50,193 nucleotides of DNA, taken from NCBI GenBank assembly GCA_016744725.1, contig JADGDW010000008.1, positions 1-50,193 on the forward strand, read 5' to 3'. Shown piece after piece: positions 1-8,706 of the stretch. Source of the stretch: Candidatus Albibeggiatoa sp. nov. BB20. Lineage in GTDB: Bacteria; Pseudomonadota; Gammaproteobacteria; Beggiatoales; Beggiatoaceae. The translations under genes and the position numbers were made by a program. Under the pieces are notes generated by a model. It ran no database searches and was not told the DNA's origin. It saw nothing but the letters and a program-made list of their open reading frames with translations. How positions within the stretch are numbered: position 1 is the stretch's first letter; each line of letters opens with the position of its first letter.

Positions 1-85
1 GGCAGTCCTTTTACACTTTAAATATCAATCAGTTTCAAAATCTAGGACTGCCAGTCCTGTATCACTTTAGAATAAAATGACTATA
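1..85 (+). repeat. 118-bp dispersed repeat, left-truncated copy
   Basis: This is the right two thirds of a repeat found five times in the window. It shows the two GGACTGCCAGTCC-type palindromic arms separated by an AT-rich spacer with AAATATCAATC, and it ends in AAAATGACTATA, the right terminal inverted repeat. Its left end lies outside the window. It is almost identical to the reverse complement of the copy at 31986-32103, which suggests recent spread. Confidence 0.8.
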
Positions 86-124
86 GGCTCTGTCATCTCT
101 GTTGATAAGCACCTTTTTTTTTAA

Positions 125-610
125 AATTGTTACCATGATGAAAATATCTTTTGTCGAATCAAAGATGATCCAGATTCAAACAATGAAAACAGAGAAGCAA
201 TAAAAATATCTGTATATGTAAGAACCGACATTCCGCACCCAGTTTCTATGAATATATATTTAATAAACTATTATTAAACAGTAAGTTATAAGTTTATAGA
301 TATTTTCATTTTTACAAGTTTTCTTGAAAAAGAGGAACGCGACGGTCTTTTTTTTGTATTCCATATTGCTATACTGTCTGAAAGCTAAGCAGCAAAACGC
401 CCGTTTGGTGCGGTTTTTAGTAAATGCTCAAATTAAAAAATGGGGTGCGGAATGTCGGTAAGAAGCTTTGAATATAATTCAAAACAAGCATTTGATTGTT
501 TATATCAAGGACTATCTTTATCAAAAAATGATATTTACTACATAAGACCTAATTTAGGTCTAGCTAAATTCAATTCTAGTCAAAATGACAACGTCAGAAC
601 AGAAGGCTAA
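125..610 (+). pseudogene. Gene relic interrupted by a 234-bp inserted element
   Basis: A reading frame is open from 125 to 224 and continues in frame from 465 to the TAA at 608-610 if the element at 225-458 and one copy of the six-base duplication are removed. The joined frame encodes about 80 residues, including IKDDPDSNNENREAIKISV before the insertion and FDCLYQGLSLSKNDIYYIRP after it. There is no in-frame start codon and a TAA lies at 122-124, so the N-terminal part is lost. I do not recognise the family. The restored continuity is the main evidence that it was coding. Confidence 0.5.
225..458. mobile_element. Miniature inverted-repeat element with TAAGAA target duplication
   Basis: The ends are perfect 16-bp inverted repeats: CCGACATTCCGCACCC at 225-240 and its reverse complement at 443-458. 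The bases immediately outside are TAAGAA on both sides (219-224 and 459-464), a six-base direct duplication typical of transposition. The 234-bp element has no open reading frame long enough for a transposase, so it would be a non-autonomous (MITE-like) insertion. Removing the element plus one TAAGAA restores the reading frame of the host relic. Confidence 0.75.
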
Positions 611-750
611 TTTTTTAATAGCAACAGGACTTAATCGCCCTGTATCCAGACTTTCAGCCGCCAAGCTCTCAACCCATCAGCTTGTAGCTGGTTGTTTAGT
701 CTTAAACTAATCTCGAAATCAAAGTAAATACAACAAATCTCAGCTTTCTA

Positions 751-781
751 CTTGAAATTTACTATAAATCCTTTATATATT
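751..781 (+). promoter_or_regulatory. Candidate hslVU promoter (sigma-32 or sigma-70)
   Basis: CTTGAAA at 751-757 equals the heat-shock sigma-32 -35 consensus. A CCTTTAT stretch near 770-776 is a partial match to the sigma-32 -10 (CCCCATNT). The same bases can be read as a sigma-70 promoter (TTGAAA, then TATATT about 18 bp later). It lies about 55-85 bp upstream of the hslV start. hslVU is heat-shock controlled in E. coli, so the sigma-32 reading is attractive but unproven. The rest of 611-834 shows nothing else I can name. Confidence 0.4.
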
Positions 782-834
782 TAGGCCTTAATCATGTAAA
801 ATACAATTTTTTATTCGACGCATAAAGGAAAACA

Positions 835-1386
835 GTGGAACAATTTCACGGGACAACGATTGTATCAGTCCGCAGAGCTGGACAAGTGGTGATTGGTGGC
901 GACGGGCAAGTCACACTAGGCAACACAATTATGAAAGGCAATGCACGTAAAGTACGCAGATTATATCGAGATAAAGTGATTGCAGGCTTTGCAGGTGGTA
1001 CAGCCGATGCTTTTACCTTATTTGAGCGTTTCGAAGGCAAATTAGAAAAGCATCAAGGTCATCTTACCCGTGCAGCGGTCGAACTGGCAAAAGACTGGCG
1101 GACTGACCGCATGTTACGCCGTTTAGAAGCACTGCTTGCTGTTGCGGATCACTCTGCATCCTTAATTATTTCTGGAAATGGTGATGTCATTGAACCTGAA
1201 GACAGCTTAATTGCCATTGGTTCTGGTGGGCCTTTTGCCCAAGCAGCTGCCCGTGCGTTGTTAGATAGTAGTGATTTAAATGCACAACAAATCGTTGAAA
1301 AATCGTTACACATTGCCTCCGATATTTGTATTTATACCAATAAAAACTTAACTATTGAATGTCTTGATATTGATAGCCCGTCTTGA
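835..1386 (+). CDS. hslV: HslV, ATP-dependent protease proteolytic subunit
   Basis: HslV (ClpQ) is the threonine protease that forms two stacked hexameric rings and degrades proteins fed to it by the HslU unfoldase in the cytoplasm. The 183-residue product begins with a short leader, MEQFHG, followed by TTIVSVRR. Thr7 would become the catalytic N-terminal nucleophile after leader removal. The conserved blocks GGDGQVTLG, KGNARKVRRLY and AGFAGGTADAFTLFERFE follow. The start is GTG with AAAGGA a few bases upstream. It is followed by hslU with 11 bp between stop and start, so the two are one operon. Length and sequence are normal for the family. Confidence 0.98.
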   Translation: MEQFHGTTIVSVRRAGQVVIGGDGQVTLGNTIMKGNARKVRRLYRDKVIAGFAGGTADAFTLFERFEGKLEKHQGHLTRAAVELAKDWRTDRMLRRLEALLAVADHSASLIISGNGDVIEPEDSLIAIGSGGPFAQAAARALLDSSDLNAQQIVEKSLHIASDICIYTNKNLTIECLDIDSPS

Positions 1387-1397
1387 GAAATAACATC

Positions 1398-2741
1398 ATG
1401 AGTGAAGAATTAACCCCAAAAGCGATTGTCAGCGAATTAAATAAGCATATTGTTGGTCAAGATGCAGCGAAACGGGCAGTTGCGATTGCCCTGCGAAATC
1501 GTTGGAGACGGATGCAAGTCGACGCGACACTACGCAATGAAATTACGCCTAAAAATATATTAATGATTGGGCCAACAGGCGTTGGTAAAACTGAAATTGC
1601 ACGCCGTTTAGCCAAATTAGCCCGCGCTCCTTTTATTAAAGTCGAGGCCACAAAATTCACTGAAGTGGGTTATGTTGGTCGTGATGTAGAGTCAATTATC
1701 CGTGATTTAGTCGACATGGCGATTAAATTGACCCGTGAAGAAGCCATGTTTGAAGTGGAAGACAAAGCCAAAGATGCAGCTGAAGAGCGTGTATTGGATA
1801 TTTTGTTACCCTCAGCACGAGATTCTGACGACGACGATGAAAATGACGAAGAGCGCGAAGAGTCTGGTACTCGTCAACGTTTCCGCAAAATGTTGCGAGA
1901 AGGCAAACTAGACGAAAAAGAAATTGAAATTGAAATCAATGAAACCCGTATTGGAGTCGAAATCATGGCACCTCCCGGTATGGAAGAAATGACCAACCAA
2001 TTGCAAAGCATGTTTCAAAACATGTCAGGTGGTCGGACTAAAAACCGCAAACTCAAAATCAAAGAAGCGTTGAAATTATTAGAAGAAGAAGAAGCTTCCA
2101 ATATGATTAACGAAGATGATTTGAAAGCCAGCGCGGTTGAACGGGTTGAGCAAAATGGCATCGTGTTTATTGATGAGATTGACAAAGTGACCCGCCGTCA
2201 AGAATCTTCAGGTGGAGGAGATATATCACGCGAAGGTGTGCAACGGGATTTATTGCCATTGGTTGAAGGCAGTACTGTGACCACAAAATACGGTATGGTC
2301 AAAACCGATCATATTTTATTCATTGCTTCTGGTGCATTCCATTTAGCGAAACCGTCTGATTTAATTCCTGAGTTACAAGGCCGTTTGCCGATTCGAGTGG
2401 AATTAGATGCGTTGACTAGTGCAGATTTCGTGCGAATTTTAACTGAACCTGATGCGTCATTAACTGAACAATATATGGCTTTATTGAATACAGAAGGCGT
2501 GAATTTGTCTTTTGAGCAATCAGCGATTAATCGATTAGCAGAAATGGCGTGGCAAGTAAATGAACGTACTGAGAATATTGGTGCACGTCGTTTACATACG
2601 GTGATGGAGTATTTGTTGGAAAATATTTCCTTTGATGCACCTGCATTGGATGGTCAATCAGTGGTTGTTGACGAGACTTATGTCAATGAACATTTGAATG
2701 ACTTGGTCAATGATGAAGATTTAAGTCGGTATATTTTATAA
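1398..2741 (+). CDS. hslU: HslU, AAA+ unfoldase of the HslUV protease
   Basis: HslU (ClpY) is the hexameric ATPase that unfolds substrates and threads them into HslV. I chose the ATG at 1398 (447 residues) because MSEELTPKAIVSEL matches the family N-terminus. An upstream TTG at 1383 overlapping the hslV stop would add five unlikely residues. Walker A GPTGVGKT is at residues 58-65 and Walker B IDEID near 258-262. Between them is the charged, Glu/Asp-rich intermediate (I) domain. The C-terminus DLSRYIL is the tail that inserts between HslV subunits. It is slightly longer than E. coli HslU (443), mainly in the acidic I-domain segment. Confidence 0.98.
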   Translation: MSEELTPKAIVSELNKHIVGQDAAKRAVAIALRNRWRRMQVDATLRNEITPKNILMIGPTGVGKTEIARRLAKLARAPFIKVEATKFTEVGYVGRDVESIIRDLVDMAIKLTREEAMFEVEDKAKDAAEERVLDILLPSARDSDDDDENDEEREESGTRQRFRKMLREGKLDEKEIEIEINETRIGVEIMAPPGMEEMTNQLQSMFQNMSGGRTKNRKLKIKEALKLLEEEEASNMINEDDLKASAVERVEQNGIVFIDEIDKVTRRQESSGGGDISREGVQRDLLPLVEGSTVTTKYGMVKTDHILFIASGAFHLAKPSDLIPELQGRLPIRVELDALTSADFVRILTEPDASLTEQYMALLNTEGVNLSFEQSAINRLAEMAWQVNERTENIGARRLHTVMEYLLENISFDAPALDGQSVVVDETYVNEHLNDLVNDEDLSRYIL

Positions 2742-3174
2742 TATTGACTGATTAGATTGCCTGCGCTGTAGTTTAAATATGTTCAGTTTTTCTGAAGGTT
2801 TTTAAATCAGACGCAGGATCATTTTGATTAAATTACGATTTCATATCTATATCTCTGGTTCTTGAATTCAACATTCTGTTTGAGAACAAGACGTACTCTT
2901 ATCCTGATTGATTTTAAATATTCTAACCGCGTGTTCATTACAGAAATCTGTAAATCCCTAAATAATGCAATTAGAATCTAAATTTGGAAAACTAAACTCA
3001 TATCATCATGATATTATCCGTCGTCTGACTGTTGGATAATGCAGCCCACTAGTTACAAAATTTCAACAGCAGTTCGTATTAAAATCGAAGACGTATTATC
3101 TGACTAAATAGCGTTTATAACGTCCTTATTGTTTATTCAAACAAAAATAATACATACATTTTCGTGGAAAAATT
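2742..3174. other. Intergenic region hslU-argG
   Basis: This 433-bp gap has no convincing reading frame. A weak hairpin follows hslU: TTCAG at 2782-2786 pairs with CTGAA across a T loop and GGTTTTT follows, nested inside CCTGCG/CGCAGG arms near 2760 and 2812. It may end the hslVU transcript. I found no clear ARG box or promoter for argG by eye. Confidence 0.3.
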
Positions 3175-4392
3175 ATGTCAACAATCAAAAAAGTTGTATT
3201 AGCTTATTCTGGTGGTTTAGATACCTCCGTTATTCTTAAATGGTTACAAAATGAATACGATTGCGAAATCGTCACGTTTACCGCTGATATTGGTCAAGGT
3301 GAAGAATTAGAACCCGCACGTACTAAAGCGGAAGCCCTTGGGGTTAAAGAAATTTTTATCGAAGATTTGCGCGAAGAATTTGTGCGTGATTATGTTTATC
3401 CGATGTTCCGCGCCAATACGATTTATGAAGGTGAGTATTTGTTAGGGACTTCAATTGCACGTCCATTGATTGCCAAACACATGATTAAGATTGCCAATGA
3501 TACAGGGGCTGAGGCGATTTCTCATGGCGCGACGGGGAAAGGTAATGACCAAGTGCGGTTTGAGTTGGGTGCGTATGCGTTACGTCCAGATATTAAGGTG
3601 ATTGCACCATGGCGTGAGTGGGATTTGAATTCGCGTGATAAATTGTTGAAGTATGCTGAAGAGAACAATATTCCGATTGAAATGAAGCGTGGTACTAAAT
3701 CCCCATATTCAATGGACGCTAACTTATTACATATTTCTTATGAAGGCGATATTTTAGAAGACCCATGGGCAGCCCCTGAAGAAGATATGTGGCGTTGGTC
3801 AGTGTCTCCAGAAAAAGCCCCTAATGATCCAACTATTTTAGAGTTCGAATATAAGCACGGTGATATTGTTGCGATTAACGGCGAAAGCATGACTCCAGCG
3901 CAAGTATTGGCTTATTTGAATAAGGTCGGTGGTGAAAATGGCGTAGGACGTTTGGATATTGTTGAAAATCGTTATGTGGGCATGAAGTCACGCGGTTGTT
4001 ATGAAACACCGGGCGGCACAATCATGTTAAAAGCCCATCGTGCAATCGAATCATTGACTTTAGATCGTGAAGTGGCACATTTAAAAGACGAGTTGATGCC
4101 ACGTTATGCCTCATTGGTTTATAACGGTTATTGGTGGAGTCCTGAGCGTGAATTGTTGCAAAAAATGATTGATGAATCACAGGTTTATGTTAACGGCTTA
4201 GTACGAGTCACATTGTATAAAGGTAATGTAACGGTTACAGGACGTAAGTCTGATACTGATAGCTTATTTGATAGCAATATTGCAACGTTTGAAGATGATG
4301 AAGGGGCTTACGATCAGAAAGATGCAGGCGGCTTTATCAAATTGAATGCGCTACGGATGCGGATTGCAAACAAATTAGGCCGTACATTCTAA
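3175..4392 (+). CDS. argG: Argininosuccinate synthase
   Basis: ArgG joins citrulline and aspartate using ATP to give argininosuccinate, the penultimate step of arginine synthesis. The 405-residue protein has the N-type ATP pyrophosphatase P-loop SGGLDTS at residues 12-18. Further family blocks are TADIGQGEE, SHGATGKGNDQVRFE, and MKSRGCYETPGG near the middle of the C-terminal half. Length is typical of the type 1 bacterial enzyme. The start ATG has GTGGA about nine bases upstream. It stands alone on the plus strand, with a strong hairpin about 130 bp after its stop. No other arg genes are in view. Confidence 0.98.
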   Translation: MSTIKKVVLAYSGGLDTSVILKWLQNEYDCEIVTFTADIGQGEELEPARTKAEALGVKEIFIEDLREEFVRDYVYPMFRANTIYEGEYLLGTSIARPLIAKHMIKIANDTGAEAISHGATGKGNDQVRFELGAYALRPDIKVIAPWREWDLNSRDKLLKYAEENNIPIEMKRGTKSPYSMDANLLHISYEGDILEDPWAAPEEDMWRWSVSPEKAPNDPTILEFEYKHGDIVAINGESMTPAQVLAYLNKVGGENGVGRLDIVENRYVGMKSRGCYETPGGTIMLKAHRAIESLTLDREVAHLKDELMPRYASLVYNGYWWSPERELLQKMIDESQVYVNGLVRVTLYKGNVTVTGRKSDTDSLFDSNIATFEDDEGAYDQKDAGGFIKLNALRMRIANKLGRTF

Positions 4393-4519
4393 GCAGTTGA
4401 ATAAATTTGAAAATAGATCATCTTTTTTATTGATGTTTCTTGCTTTATCTCTGAGTTAACAACGTTATCAATCCTGAAGTTGATGAAAATTTAAAGCACG
4501 ATCCTCATTTGTAAAAACG

Positions 4520-4553
4520 AAAGGCCAAGCCACTTTATTGCAACTTGGCCTTT
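4520..4553. terminator. Bidirectional terminator between argG and the MORN gene
   Basis: AAAGGCCAAG at 4520-4529 and CTTGGCCTTT at 4544-4553 form a perfect 10-bp stem with a 14-base loop between convergent genes. Read on the minus strand the stem is followed by CGTTTTTAC, a usable U-tract. On the plus strand the T content is weaker. It probably serves both genes. Confidence 0.75.
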
Positions 4554-4652
4554 AAATTCGTTTAAACAAAAAAATCTTAGCTTATCAAAATGGAATCGTT
4601 CGATTAATTCCACTTAAAGCACTCTATTCTACAATGGCAAGCCGTCTTTAAC

Positions 4653-5027
4653 TTATTGAATCAGCTTGGTTTGATTGGGCACACCATTTTGCCAAATACC
4701 TTCCTCACGCGAGCCATCAATATACATCATCACACCACGACCATGTGGCTTATCAGCCTTAAATTGACCTGTATATCGATCACCATTGCGCCAAATATAC
4801 ACACCATTACCATGCTTCAAACCAGAGTAAAAATCGCCCTGATAAGTATCTGTACCAACGGATTTACCATAACCGTGCGCTTGTTCTTGGCTATTACATT
4901 GGCCTTGATAATAACCCCGAATATCCGTATCAGTCACATCACAACCTCGATGTTCGGCACTTTGTGGGGTGGCACAACCGACAACTAGAAATGAGACCAT
5001 TGCGCTAAGCCAGCAGCGTCTATCCAT
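4653..5027 (-). CDS. MORN-repeat lipoprotein
   Basis: A 124-residue protein with a lipoprotein signal: MDRRCWLSAMVSFLVVGC, where LVVGC is the lipobox and Cys18 the lipidation site. The rest holds MORN (membrane occupation and recognition nexus) repeats, seen as YQGDFYSGLKHGNGVYIWRNG and YTGQFKADKPHGRGVMMY, plus a degenerate one before and one after. MORN repeats are beta-hairpin modules often tied to membrane association. No enzymatic role is evident. The ATG is preceded by AGGGAGA. The gene is downstream of the pRiA4b-domain gene on the same strand, about 80 bp apart, so co-transcription is possible. Specific function unknown. Confidence 0.8.
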   Translation of the reverse strand: MDRRCWLSAMVSFLVVGCATPQSAEHRGCDVTDTDIRGYYQGQCNSQEQAHGYGKSVGTDTYQGDFYSGLKHGNGVYIWRNGDRYTGQFKADKPHGRGVMMYIDGSREEGIWQNGVPNQTKLIQ

Positions 5028-5105
5028 AAAAATCTGTCTCCCTAATTTGGGTAAAGCTATCTTATCAAAAGTTTACCTAAAAATGATAGTTTATGGAAAT
5101 GAAAC

Positions 5106-6380
5106 TCAATCAAAGTCACAATCTTCTGCATTTTCTTCTTCTTCTTTGTCATCGCTTTCGCCATCCTCATAATAATTGTACTGTGCTGGCGGCTCACCTT
5201 TAGTCTCAATAATTTTAGGCGGTTCATCTTCATCACCTTCTGTGAAATCAATCACCAGCAATTGAAACTCCCATTTTTCACCTAAATCATAAACAAATTT
5301 TAACATCTGCTCTAGTTCCAGATTGATGTCTTGCAATGAAAGCTCGTCCGCATATTTATTATCTTCATACTCATCATACAACGCGGGATGACAAGCAACT
5401 TTATCTTGATAGCGAGCATCTTGATAATGAAAGCGATATAAGTGGTCTACATCAAAGTCAACTAATTCATCTAAGATAAACGAAGCCAACTCATGCAAAG
5501 TGGCATAATGTGAAATAGAAAAGATGGCCTGAGCACTGTAACCTGTAATCGTTAATAAAAAATGATAACGGCCAGCCGATTTTGATTCTGGATAAGGTGA
5601 TAAATATGACCAATGAGGAAAATAAGGTACTAAAGCATATTCAAAAGTATCAGTAGGGACTTCTTTGTTACAAAAAAAATCGTGCTGGCTATCAGCAGCA
5701 TCAGTGTGAACCAATTCTTGATATAATAATCGGCCTAAAGCACTACCAAGTGGAGTTAATTTGATTTGATTAACGCTCCATTTAGGCTGTTCCGAATCAA
5801 TTTGTAACTCAATAAACCCAAACATTTCTGCCAACGCAATATTAAATAAACCCTCATTGCGTAAAAAATCTAAATGAATTGGGTTCGGTTCAATCCATTC
5901 GCCAATAGATAATTGATCGAAACTATAGCGAATAAAATACAAAGGGTGTGAGGAAAAAATCCGCTCGTCCACAATGCTTGGCGTAACACTGACCCAAGTA
6001 ACTAATAAATTTAAATATTTTTGTTCACAGGATAATAAATCCCACTCTTTATAGAGTATTGGATTTTGAACTAAATACCATTTTTTACCTTTCAAACGCC
6101 TTTTGACCAAACCAGAGCTTAAACCTAATAAATACAAGCCATTAATATTGGGATAAGAAGATTGAGACGGACGCTGTAAACTCATCTGGAATGGGTTGGG
6201 CATTGCTTTATTTAAGTGAATTAAATTTTTGCTTGTAATAAATTTCAATTTGTCAGTGATCGGTAGTGCATCTTCTAAAAAATCAAAAAAGATTTCAAAA
6301 TTCTCAACGATAGTGCCCGCCTGCTCTAAATCTATATTTTGTAGTAATTCATCATCTTGAGTTGTGAGTTTAATCGACAT
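5106..6380 (-). CDS. pRiA4b ORF-3-like domain protein with large N-terminal extension
   Basis: The C-terminal 160 or so residues match the plasmid pRiA4b ORF-3 domain as I recall it. There is an opening strand YHFLLTITGYSAQAIFSIS, then TLHELASFILDEL, then DHLYRF. Near the end come LKFVYDLGEKWEFQLLV and a PPAQYNYYED tail. The domain is common in proteins of unknown role near mobile DNA. The first 270 residues are not recognised. The last 20 residues are strongly acidic. Two ATGs compete. The one at 6378-6380 has GAGGA eight bases upstream, whereas the one six bases earlier has it only four away, so I prefer the former (424 residues). Confidence 0.7.
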   Translation of the reverse strand: MSIKLTTQDDELLQNIDLEQAGTIVENFEIFFDFLEDALPITDKLKFITSKNLIHLNKAMPNPFQMSLQRPSQSSYPNINGLYLLGLSSGLVKRRLKGKKWYLVQNPILYKEWDLLSCEQKYLNLLVTWVSVTPSIVDERIFSSHPLYFIRYSFDQLSIGEWIEPNPIHLDFLRNEGLFNIALAEMFGFIELQIDSEQPKWSVNQIKLTPLGSALGRLLYQELVHTDAADSQHDFFCNKEVPTDTFEYALVPYFPHWSYLSPYPESKSAGRYHFLLTITGYSAQAIFSISHYATLHELASFILDELVDFDVDHLYRFHYQDARYQDKVACHPALYDEYEDNKYADELSLQDINLELEQMLKFVYDLGEKWEFQLLVIDFTEGDEDEPPKIIETKGEPPAQYNYYEDGESDDKEEEENAEDCDFD

Positions 6381-6458
6381 AAGCATTTTCCTCGTCTCTT
6401 AAAGACTTGTTGAAATAATTATAACGTACCTTTATCAGCTAATCCTAAAGGTTTAATG

Positions 6459-6575
6459 TTATAGTGAATTTCTTGCTATGTGTTAGGACTGGCAGTCCTT
6501 CAATACTTTAAATATCAAACACTTTTAAATTTGAGGACTGCCAGTCCATATCACTTTAAAATAAAACGGCTGTAT
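6459..6575 (+). repeat. 118-bp dispersed repeat, complete copy
   Basis: This copy is in the same orientation as the one at 1-85. It has degenerate terminal repeats (TTATAGTGAATT at the left and ACGGCTGTATT at the right) and the two palindromic arms AGGACTGGCAGTCCT (6485-6499) and GAGGACTGCCAGTCC. It lies in the divergent spacer between the pRiA4b-domain gene and phoB. The more diverged ends suggest an older insertion. Confidence 0.75.
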
Positions 6576-6693
6576 TAAGACAGACTAGGTGGATACAAAA
6601 TTTCCTCTCTTTCCGTATTTTCATTTAACAGATTCCATTTCCCAAGCTTTTATGACAAAATACCGCGCTATTACAACACTATAGCGGTAAGTT

Positions 6694-7392
6694 ATGGCTG
6701 GACAACATATTCTCATTGTTGAAGACGAAGCAGATATTCGTGAAATGCTACAATTGCCATTGGGCAAAGCGGGCTTTGTATTAGAAGAAGCGGCCGATGT
6801 ACGCAGTGCACAAACTCTGATTTTTAACCGCCTTCCAGATTTAATTTTGTTGGACTGGATGTTGCCGGATACTAATGGGGTTGAATTTGCTCGACAACTG
6901 AAAAAAGACAATCGCACCCAACAAATTCCCATCATTATGTTGACGGCGCGTGGTGAGGAATCGGATAAAATTCGGGGTCTTGAAGTCGGGGCTGATGACT
7001 ATGTAACGAAACCATTCTCTCCACGTGAGTTGATTGCTAGAATCAAAGCCGTTTTACGCCGTACTCAAACCTATTCTGATTCTGAACAGCTCGTTGTCAA
7101 TGATTTGCAACTTGATCCCGCAGAACATCGTGTGTTAGTTGGGGATAAAGAAGTACAAATTGGCCCTACTGAATTTCGTTTATTACATTTCTTCATGCGT
7201 CATCCAGAACGAGTTTACAGTCGAAATCAAGTGCTTGACCAAGTTTGGGGAGGCAATGTTTATATTGAAGAACGCACTGTTGATGTGCATATCCGCCGTT
7301 TACGTAAAGCATTGTCACAATATGGTTACGATCATTTGGTACAAACTGTACGTGGTGTCGGCTATCGCTTTTCAGTGCGTGGAGTATCATGA
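6694..7392 (+). CDS. phoB: Phosphate regulon response regulator PhoB
   Basis: PhoB is the OmpR-family DNA-binding regulator activated by PhoR under phosphate limitation; it binds Pho boxes. The 232-residue protein has a receiver domain at residues 5-120 with acidic pair E10/D11, phospho-acceptor Asp54 in LLDWMLPD, Thr84 and Lys106 in TKPF. A winged-helix domain follows (EFRLLHFFMRHPERVYSR, then RTVDVHIRRLRKAL and RGVGYRF). The stop overlaps the phoR start by four bases (ATGA), a sign of translational coupling. The upstream region has only one TATGACA half-site, so self-regulation through a full Pho box is not visible. Confidence 0.95.
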   Translation: MAGQHILIVEDEADIREMLQLPLGKAGFVLEEAADVRSAQTLIFNRLPDLILLDWMLPDTNGVEFARQLKKDNRTQQIPIIMLTARGEESDKIRGLEVGADDYVTKPFSPRELIARIKAVLRRTQTYSDSEQLVVNDLQLDPAEHRVLVGDKEVQIGPTEFRLLHFFMRHPERVYSRNQVLDQVWGGNVYIEERTVDVHIRRLRKALSQYGYDHLVQTVRGVGYRFSVRGVS

Positions 7393-8693
7393 ATTATTGG
7401 TTACAAGAAGTTAGACAACTTATTATTCTGATTATATTGATGTCAATTTTAGGGGGCTTGATTGGGCAGCCTCTATTATTCTTAGCTCTGACCTGTTTAT
7501 CTTATAGCTTATGGCATTTATATAACTTATATTATTTAGATCAATGGTTTAAAAATAGACATAAATCGGCGTTACCCAACTCACATGGTATTTGGGGAGA
7601 AGTATTTTATAATTTTTACCGTTTACAGCAGCGTAATCGTAAGCGCAAACGTAAAATTGCCACATTGCTTAAACGCTTTCGGCGTTCGACGACAGCGATG
7701 CCAGATGCGGTCGTGGTCTTAGGGCCTAATCATGAAATTGAATGGGTTAACAAAGCGGCTCGGCAATTATTGGGCTTAAAATCCTCGCGTGACAAAGGTC
7801 AATGTATCACTAACCTGATTCGCCAACCAATATTTGTACAATATCTAACCAATATTAATAAAGAAGAATCGATTAAACTCAATGCGCCTACCAATGCGGA
7901 CATTATGTTGCGGATTAACATTGTGCCTTATGCCAAAAATCGCTATTTACTGTTGGCGCGAGATATTACCCAAATTCACCGTTTAGAACAGGTTAGACAA
8001 GATTTTGTGGCCAATGTCTCACATGAGTTACGGACTCCATTAACAGTGATTGGTGGCTTTTTAGAAACCATGCAAGATGATGACAGTTTCAATAATGGGG
8101 TATGGGAACGCCCATTGATGTTGATGTCACAACAAGCCACCCGAATGCAAAGTATTGTAGATGACTTGCTATTACTCTCGCGTTTAGAATCTGAACTCAC
8201 AGCAAATGTATTAGAGCCGATTGATATTGCTAATTTATTAGAAATAATCTGTGATGAGGCGCGTGCATTGAGCACAAATCATCATCAAATTGAATTGGAA
8301 GTGAAAACACCGGCTTTTATTTGCGGGCATGTGGAAGAGTTACGCAGTGTATTTTCTAATTTGATTTTCAATGCTGTTCGTTATACACCAGAAGGTGGCC
8401 ATATTTTAATTCAATGGTTTGAAGGCGCGGATTATTTGCATTTTGTGGTGCATGATACAGGGGATGGCATTGCTCCAGAGCATTTACCACGTTTAACTGA
8501 AAGGTTTTATCGGGTTGATGTAGGGCGTTCTCGTAGTCAAGGTGGCACAGGCTTAGGCCTAGCCATCGTTAAACATGTATTGAACCGCCATGCGGCTAAA
8601 TTACGGATTGAAAGTGTTGTTGATGAAGGAAGTCATTTTTGGTGTGACTTTCCAAAGAAATTAATAGATACTGATACCGTAGAGCCATCATAA
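7389..8693 (+). CDS. phoR: Phosphate regulon sensor histidine kinase PhoR
   Basis: PhoR is the inner-membrane kinase/phosphatase partner of PhoB and takes its signal from PstSCAB and PhoU. The 434-residue protein has an N-terminal hydrophobic pair at residues 10-50 without a large periplasmic domain, as usual for PhoR. Next come a basic linker rich in Arg/Lys (80-98) and a PAS domain (about 103-195). The HisKA box has His212 in VSHELRTPLTV. The HATPase_c domain shows the N box NLIFNAVRYTPEGG, G1 HDTGDGI and G2 GGTGLGLAIV. Length is close to E. coli PhoR (431). It is translationally coupled to phoB. Confidence 0.95.
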   Translation: MNYWLQEVRQLIILIILMSILGGLIGQPLLFLALTCLSYSLWHLYNLYYLDQWFKNRHKSALPNSHGIWGEVFYNFYRLQQRNRKRKRKIATLLKRFRRSTTAMPDAVVVLGPNHEIEWVNKAARQLLGLKSSRDKGQCITNLIRQPIFVQYLTNINKEESIKLNAPTNADIMLRINIVPYAKNRYLLLARDITQIHRLEQVRQDFVANVSHELRTPLTVIGGFLETMQDDDSFNNGVWERPLMLMSQQATRMQSIVDDLLLLSRLESELTANVLEPIDIANLLEIICDEARALSTNHHQIELEVKTPAFICGHVEELRSVFSNLIFNAVRYTPEGGHILIQWFEGADYLHFVVHDTGDGIAPEHLPRLTERFYRVDVGRSRSQGGTGLGLAIVKHVLNRHAAKLRIESVVDEGSHFWCDFPKKLIDTDTVEPS

Positions 8694-8706
8694 CCAAGAG
8701 CTTGCT

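Noticed and set aside
5057..5251. Minus-strand Lys/Met-rich short frame
   Set aside because: It lies inside the acidic-tail coding region of the pRiA4b-domain gene in another frame.
6640..6662. Pho box before phoB
   Set aside because: Only one TATGACA half-site is present; no second half-site lies 11 bp away.
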